This document shows positions 34,067-38,377 of a DNA stretch of 38,377 nucleotides, in pieces. The number at the start of each line of letters is the position of its first letter. Within the stretch, counting starts at the first letter, position 1. The DNA comes from JAWXTP01 sp044433415 (GTDB lineage: Bacteria > Bacteroidota > Bacteroidia > Bacteroidales > Rikenellaceae), in NCBI GenBank assembly GCA_044433415.1, contig JAWXTP010000016.1, forward strand, positions 1 to 38,377, in the 5' to 3' direction. Both the position numbers and the translations under genes were made by a program. A model generated the notes under the pieces. That model was not told the origin of the DNA and made no database searches. It worked only from the letters and a program-made list of their open reading frames with translations.

Positions 34067-34108
34067 GGGGAATTCTATAATTGGTTTTACTCGATTTTAG
34101 AAGTTCCC
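34067..34108. repeat. Interspersed hairpin repeat between batC and batA
   Basis: GGGGAATTCTATAATTGG (34067-34084), then TTTTACTCGATTT, then TAGAAGTTCCC (34098-34108). The ends pair over about 10 bases. The left half, including GGTTTTACTCGATTT, closely follows the element at 5675-5705. Confidence 0.6.
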
Positions 34109-34117
34109 TAAATACAT

Positions 34118-34876
34118 CTACCAATTTTTACCTGAACTACCTACGACAACACCTTTTTTCTCATCCATCTTGTCTTTAGTCTTATCCTCTTCGCCCTGCA
34201 TAACTTCAAGCATTTTTTCAGCTTCTTGCTGGCTCATTTGCCCGTCACGTGGCTCTGGCTTAGACTGATCTTGCTGTTGGTCACTATTGTCATCTTGTTG
34301 ATCACCTTTATCATCCTGTTCATCTTGATTATCTTGGTTATCCTGATTATCTTGGTTGTCTTGATTGTCCTGGTTATCTTGGTTATCCTGATTGTCCTGA
34401 TTATCTTGGTTATCCTGATTATCTTGATTATCATCGTTTTGTTGATCATCCTTTAACAATTGAGCATAAGCTAGGTTATATTTTGCTAAAGTATCATTAG
34501 GGTTTATCCTCAATGATTTTTTAAAAGCATCTATAGCCTCATCCAACTTACGTTCAGCAAGATAGGAAGTTCCTAAATTATAAAGGGCTTTATCCTTATT
34601 TTCAACACGTGTAGAGTCGTCAGCACTTTTCATGAAAATTTTCTGAGCATCTTCAAAACGACCTTGCTTAAAGATAGCACCTCCGAGGTTGTAATTTGCT
34701 TCATAAGATGTAGGTTCTTTACCTAAAGCTCTTAAGTATTCAACTTCTGCCTCTTCGTACTTTTCTTTTTCATACAATCTATTACCTTTACGAATATCAC
34801 TACGTTCAAGTTGTGCATGGGCATTTATTACAACCATAAAAGTCATAACAAATAGAGTTAAAATATGTTTTATCAT
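34118..34876 (-). CDS. batC: BatC-like TPR protein with (DNQ)12 linker
   Basis: 252 residues. Signal peptide (1-21, NAHAQ), three TPR units (about 27-140: GNRLYEKEKYEEAEVEYLRAL; ANYNLGGAIFKQGRFEDAQKI; ALYNLGTSYLAERKLDEAIDAFKK) and an acidic low-complexity tail containing twelve Asp-Asn-Gln triplets (149-184), then more Asp/Gln-rich sequence. BatC is the periplasmic TPR partner of the Bat complex. The start overlaps the previous gene by four bases (ATGA), so translation is coupled. Its place upstream of batA is unusual. The disordered acidic tail could bind cations or act as spacer; its function is unknown. Confidence 0.9.
   Translation of the reverse strand: MIKHILTLFVMTFMVVINAHAQLERSDIRKGNRLYEKEKYEEAEVEYLRALGKEPTSYEANYNLGGAIFKQGRFEDAQKIFMKSADDSTRVENKDKALYNLGTSYLAERKLDEAIDAFKKSLRINPNDTLAKYNLAYAQLLKDDQQNDDNQDNQDNQDNQDNQDNQDNQDNQDNQDNQDNQDNQDEQDDKGDQQDDNSDQQQDQSKPEPRDGQMSQQEAEKMLEVMQGEEDKTKDKMDEKKGVVVGSSGKNW
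34325..34432 (-). repeat. 9-bp coding minisatellite, 12 units (DNQ)
   Basis: Twelve 9-base units encode Asp-Asn-Gln. Codons vary between units (GAT/GAC, AAT/AAC, CAA/CAG), so the array is not a fresh expansion. The period keeps the frame. Long ORFs in other frames across it, on both strands, are artefacts. Confidence 0.9.
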
Positions 34877-35874
34877 TTTGTCACCTCCTCTTCTTCTTCT
34901 TTATCATCACTAACTTCTTGTGGAAGAAGTTTTGTGTTCTCAACAAAATAATATGCTACATTGTAATAAACCTCATTTTCATCTGTTTCAGGTATGAACT
35001 TAGCAAATTTAACTAAGTCAGCCATTTTCAATAAATCACTAAGTTTATCATACTCATGTTTTTGTTCAACTAAAGATTTAAGGTCTGCTAATATTTCATC
35101 AGAAGTCATTTCCATAGCATTTACATCATATCTTCCATCAATATACTGACGTAAAATATCAGTAAGACAAGAGTAATATAACTTATGTTTTTCGTTCTGC
35201 CACAACTTCTTATCATGGAGTTTCTCAAGTTCCTTAATTGCTGTAATATGAGGTGGTTCTTGAGGTTTAGCAGAGAAAATAGAACCTTTTCTTCGTTTAT
35301 AGAAGTAATAAGCAATTGCAAGAATGATTATAAGAATAAGCAATGCAATAGCCACATATCTATTAAACACATATTCTTTAAACTCAGCAAAATTAAAAGG
35401 TGCTTTAAGCTGAGGTGTAATATCTGCTATAGATTGTTGAGTAGTATCTATCTGAAACGTCATTACAAACAACTCTAACACCTCTTCTGAAAGAAGGGTG
35501 TCTACAATATTTTTATCAGCATACAACACAGGGAAGTTTCCTAAGTTATAGATTCCTGCATCAAAGCAAGTCATAAGATAGCTTACTTTTAATGTTTGTC
35601 GTCTATTAGCACCTGTAATTGTATCTATAGGCATTATATTTAACACCTCTATAGAGTCTCCTACAAGCCCTTTTTCAAACATAGGGAAATCTACCACTTG
35701 AGTCATATCTTTTTCTACTACAACATCAAGGGTAAACTGATCTCCTATTAGGATTGTATCTCTTGAAAATGAAGCCTTTACGGTTGGGGTTTCAGTTTGA
35801 GCATGCAGAACACCGCTCAGACAGAAAACAACAGCCGAAATAGCTAAAACAACTATCTTTTTCAACATATCCAA
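34873..35874 (-). CDS. Bat operon membrane protein with periplasmic beta domain (DUF4381-like)
   Basis: 333 residues. Signal peptide (about 1-26, VLHAQ), a periplasmic domain of about 150 residues with the BatD-like start VKASFSRDTILIGDQFTLDVVVE, a membrane helix at about 173-192 (IALLILIIILAIAYYFY) and a cytoplasmic helical domain (about 205-333) with ELEKLHDKKLWQNEKHKLYYSCLTDILRQYID and an acidic end. The cytoplasmic part resembles proteins encoded after DUF58 in many Bat operons. It could link envelope sensing to the MoxR ATPase. Five bases from DUF58 upstream and four-base overlap with batC. Met3 is an alternative start. Confidence 0.8.
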   Translation of the reverse strand: MDMLKKIVVLAISAVVFCLSGVLHAQTETPTVKASFSRDTILIGDQFTLDVVVEKDMTQVVDFPMFEKGLVGDSIEVLNIMPIDTITGANRRQTLKVSYLMTCFDAGIYNLGNFPVLYADKNIVDTLLSEEVLELFVMTFQIDTTQQSIADITPQLKAPFNFAEFKEYVFNRYVAIALLILIIILAIAYYFYKRRKGSIFSAKPQEPPHITAIKELEKLHDKKLWQNEKHKLYYSCLTDILRQYIDGRYDVNAMEMTSDEILADLKSLVEQKHEYDKLSDLLKMADLVKFAKFIPETDENEVYYNVAYYFVENTKLLPQEVSDDKEEEEEVTK

Positions 35875-35879
35875 ATTTA

Positions 35880-36764
35880 TTATCGTTTTTTAAACAACAT
35901 CATTAACGCCTTTACATAATCATCTTCTGTAGAGCAATCTACAGAGTCAATTCTGTATTTCACCAGCGTATTTTCAATAATAAAATTTAATTTCTTATTA
36001 TAATTCTCATAGTGTTCTCTCACAGCTTTAGAAGAAGTATCAACCCACACTTTTTGACCTGTCTCGCCATCTTCAAGTTCAACAATACCAACATCGGGCA
36101 TTGTTTGTTCGCGCTTATCAAAAATTTTAATACCAACTATTTCATGCTTACTAGCAGCAATTCTTAATGGTAATTCAAAATTTGCGACACCACTTTCCAC
36201 ATCACAATCCATAAAGTCACTTAAGATAAAGGCTGTAGAGCGTTTCTTTATTGCAGAAGTTAGAAAGCGCACTGCCTCACCTATATTTGTTGTATTACTT
36301 TGAGGTTTAAACTCTAAGAGTTCACGGATTATGCGAAGAATATGGTTACGTCCTTTTTTAGGGGGGATATATTTCTCTACAGTATCACTAAAAAGTATAC
36401 AACCTATCTTGTCGTTATTCTGAGCAGCAGAAAACGACAAAACAGCAGCTATCTCAGTGATTAAAGACTGCTTAAACTTATCTTTAGTTCCAAAATAGCG
36501 TGAACCACTCACATCTATCAACAACATCATAGTCAACTCACGTTCTTCTTCGTAAGTTTTAATATGAGGTGAGTCGCTACGAGCAGTCACATTCCAATCA
36601 ATATCACGCACATCATCACCAATACGGTATTCACGAACCTCACTGAACGACATACCACGACCCTTAAAGGCACTATGATATTTACCAGCAAAGATTTCAT
36701 TAGAAATATTACGTGTTTTTATCTCTATCTTGCGAACTTTCTTTAAAACTTCAGTCTCTATCAT
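35880..36764 (-). CDS. DUF58 domain protein
   Basis: 294 residues, full length for the Bacteroidota form. Contains the DUF58 signature YRIGDDVRDIDWNVTARS (46-63) and a degenerate VWA-like domain with LIDVSGS (Asp84, Ser86, Ser88), AFILSDFMD and GIKIFDKRE. No membrane segment: cytoplasmic. DUF58 proteins are nearly always next to MoxR ATPases and are thought to be their substrates or adaptors. The gap to moxR is 123 bases, with no clear promoter, so probably one transcript. Confidence 0.93.
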   Translation of the reverse strand: MIETEVLKKVRKIEIKTRNISNEIFAGKYHSAFKGRGMSFSEVREYRIGDDVRDIDWNVTARSDSPHIKTYEEERELTMMLLIDVSGSRYFGTKDKFKQSLITEIAAVLSFSAAQNNDKIGCILFSDTVEKYIPPKKGRNHILRIIRELLEFKPQSNTTNIGEAVRFLTSAIKKRSTAFILSDFMDCDVESGVANFELPLRIAASKHEIVGIKIFDKREQTMPDVGIVELEDGETGQKVWVDTSSKAVREHYENYNKKLNFIIENTLVKYRIDSVDCSTEDDYVKALMMLFKKR

Positions 36765-36887
36765 AAATTATTATTATTACGCAAATTACACTCTAAAAAA
36801 CCAAATAGGCAAGCACCTGAACTGCAACGCATTAGACGATAACATTCTAACATCATCCAGCCCTTAGCTTCCTACAATATGGTACGA

Positions 36888-37883
36888 TTAAGGAACTTCT
36901 ACGCTGTTTATAATTTCAGTGATAATATCCTCAGAAACAATATTCTCAGCCTCAGCTTCATAAGTAAGACCAATACGGTGACGCAACACATCATAAGCTA
37001 CAGCGCGCACATCCTCAGGGATAACATATCCACGACGTTTAATGAAAGCATAAGTTTTAGCAGCTTTAGCTAAAGATATACTAGCACGAGGTGAACCACC
37101 ATAGCTAATAAGGCTCTTCAGGTTATCAAGTTTATATTCCTCAGGATTACGAGTAGCGAAAATAATATCTACGATATAGCGTTCAATTTTTTCGTCCATA
37201 TACACTTCACGCACAACATTACGTGCGTTTATGATATCCTCAGGAGTAATAATTTTTGAAGGCTTAGGGAAGTCAGCACCCAACATATTCATTCTTACGA
37301 TTAACTTTTCATCTTCTTTCTTAGGATATTCAATTTTAGCTTTAATCATAAAACGGTCAACCTGTGCTTCAGGAAGAGGATAAGTACCTTCTTGTTCTAG
37401 CGGGTTTTGTGTAGCTAGTACTAAGAAAGGCTGAGGAAGTTTGTAAGTAGTGTCACCAATAGTAACTTGGTGTTCCTGCATAGCCTCTAGTAGGGCACTT
37501 TGTACTTTAGCAGGCGAACGGTTAATCTCATCCGCAAGTACGAAGTTTGCAAAGATAGGACCTTTCTTCACTGAGAAAGTTTCACTTTTTTGACTATAAA
37601 TCAACGTACCAATTAAGTCAGCTGGTAACAAGTCTGGTGTAAACTGTATACGTGAAAAATTAGCATCTACAACCTGTGCTAGTGTTGTGATAGCTAATGT
37701 TTTTGCCAAACCTGGCACACCTTCTAGCAGGATATGACCATTAGACAATAAACCGATTAGTAAAGAATCAACAAGATTACGTTGTCCTACAATTACTTTA
37801 CCCATTTCAACGCTTACCATATCAACGAAAGCACTTTGCTCACCGATACGCTCATTAAGTTCTCTAATATCTACTTGACTCAT
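36888..37883 (-). CDS. moxR: MoxR family AAA+ ATPase
   Basis: 331 residues. Walker A GVPGLAKT (55-62, Lys61), Walker B VLADE (115-119), sensor 1 ATQNP (Asn160) and the MoxR insert regions are present; the C-terminal lid has ASISLAKAAKTYAFIKRRGYV. MoxR ATPases act as chaperones that activate or insert metal cofactors into VWA-domain partners. It is the first gene of the leftward Bat block and the likely energy source for the complex. Upstream (37884 on) no clear TAnnTTTG promoter is seen; a small dyad AGTTC-TAAGC-GAACT lies at 37916-37930. Confidence 0.96.
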   Translation of the reverse strand: MSQVDIRELNERIGEQSAFVDMVSVEMGKVIVGQRNLVDSLLIGLLSNGHILLEGVPGLAKTLAITTLAQVVDANFSRIQFTPDLLPADLIGTLIYSQKSETFSVKKGPIFANFVLADEINRSPAKVQSALLEAMQEHQVTIGDTTYKLPQPFLVLATQNPLEQEGTYPLPEAQVDRFMIKAKIEYPKKEDEKLIVRMNMLGADFPKPSKIITPEDIINARNVVREVYMDEKIERYIVDIIFATRNPEEYKLDNLKSLISYGGSPRASISLAKAAKTYAFIKRRGYVIPEDVRAVAYDVLRHRIGLTYEAEAENIVSEDIITEIINSVEVP

Positions 37884-38277
37884 AATTTAGAAAAATTTTA
37901 TTTAAAATTTAGGACAGTTCTAAGCGAACTCTCACTTCATTCATTATTTACGATAAATTAATTTTTGCACATAATGTACAAAAGCAATGCAAAATAGTAT
38001 ATTTTTATGAAAAAATCAAATAAAAAAACATTTTCCTGTATAAAAACATCAATATACACCAATTTTTATAACGATATAAAATGAAAATTATTTCAAAGAA
38101 AGGGGATTTTTTTTAAAATTATGAGAAATTTTGGTGTTAGGTAGTAGGTAGTAGGTGATAGGGCGCAAAGCGACTAAATATTACTTGAAAAATTGTTGGA
38201 GGGTCATAGGGGTCAAAGAGAGAGCACTGAAAAAGTCACGTTTTATTCTAAATTTAATATTCCGAGCCACAAAAGCA
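37884..38277. other. Non-coding gap upstream of the Bat operon
   Basis: About 390 bases without an ORF. It must hold the Bat operon promoter, but no exact -33/-7 pair was found. A short direct repeat GGTAGTA occurs about 38140-38155, followed by GCGCAAAGCGACTAAATA (38164-38181), which resembles GCGACAAGCGACTAGATA at 25113-25130. Nothing else is recognised. Confidence 0.6.
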
Positions 38278-38321
38278 AAAAAACATGAGCCCATATTTTC
38301 GATATGAGCTCATGTTTTTTT
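38278..38321 (-). terminator. Terminator of the gene at the window's right end
   Basis: An A-run plus CATGAGCCCATAT (38278-38296) pairs with ATATGAGCTCATG and a T-run (38302-38321), with one mismatch. On the minus strand the stem is followed by a run of seven T. It lies about 20 bases after the stop of the partial leftward gene. Confidence 0.85.
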
Positions 38322-38340
38322 AGTTCTTTCTTTTGTGTTC

Positions 38341-38377
38341 TTAAAATTCTACCCCTTCAAATTGGATGATTTTGGCT
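38341..38377 (-). CDS. C-terminal end of a leftward gene, truncated by the window
   Basis: On the minus strand the last bases read AKIIQFEGVEF then TAA (stop at 38341-38343). The open frame reaches the window edge, and a well-formed minus-strand terminator follows the stop, so a real gene end is likely. Eleven residues are too few to name the protein. Confidence 0.5.
   Translation of the reverse strand, partial: AKIIQFEGVEF

Noticed and set aside
34226..34456. ORFs in other frames over the DNQ repeat
   Set aside because: Products are simple repeats of Ile/Leu/Val or Lys/Ile/Thr caused by the 9-bp periodicity in batC.
1..38377. tRNA or rRNA genes
   Set aside because: No T-loop (GGTTCGAATCC-like) signature with matching arms and no rRNA-like sequence was found.

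Overview
The window looks like a chromosome segment of an AT-rich member of the Bacteroidota, most likely the order Bacteroidales. Support: a complete Bat (Bacteroides aerotolerance) operon, a 6-bladed beta-propeller lipoprotein, lipoproteins and TPR proteins of Bacteroidota type, ATG starts without strong Shine-Dalgarno sequences, and several promoters matching the Bacteroidota pattern TTTG - about 19-20 bases - TAnnTTTG. No species can be named from the sequence alone. No rRNA, tRNA or CRISPR array was seen.

Layout. 1-890 is the 3' part of dnaJ. 891-1533 is a long gap with a terminator, a promoter -7 box and an unusually well-paired 209-base segment (1291-1499) that leads into a DUF1566 lipoprotein with a Gly/Gln-rich tandem-repeat core (1534-3105). 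A LytS-type sensor kinase and LytTR response regulator follow (3205-5036). From 5157 to 11101 genes run leftwards: mgsA, cysQ-like, a TPR protein, dut, a Wzx-type flippase and def. Divergent from def is a purine salvage operon, xpt plus a xanthine-type NCS2 permease (11334-13228). From 13489 to 17310 lies a compact leftward cluster of four exported phosphoesterases. 17311-18028 is a non-coding gap with a 154-base imperfect inverted repeat. After it come two small genes of unknown function, one with zinc ribbons, an MFS transporter (leftward) and an M23 peptidase.

22082-23632 is the most system-like part: five head-to-tail 28-base repeats, each carrying the dyad TCAACC-N6-GGTTGA, run into the promoter of a SatD-DUF3307 gene pair. 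The SatD protein ends in what looks like a helix-turn-helix, so an autoregulated two-gene membrane/regulator cassette is a reasonable hypothesis. Next are a nitronate monooxygenase-like flavoprotein with a C-terminal four-cysteine cluster, a secreted protein/beta-propeller lipoprotein pair, and an intact-looking IS110-family element bordered by a structured tandem repeat.

28364-37883 is one leftward block: moxR, DUF58, a BatD/DUF4381-like membrane protein, batC, batA, batB, batD, batE, then recR. The Bat proteins are expected to form an envelope complex in which the MoxR ATPase acts on the VWA proteins BatA/BatB, with TPR and BatD partners. batC lies upstream of batA, unlike the usual A-B-C-D-E order. 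Several gaps of this block and elsewhere carry related short hairpins based on GGGGAGTTCTAGAAACT, an interspersed intergenic repeat family. The last bases (38341-38377) are the C-terminus of another leftward gene with its own terminator.
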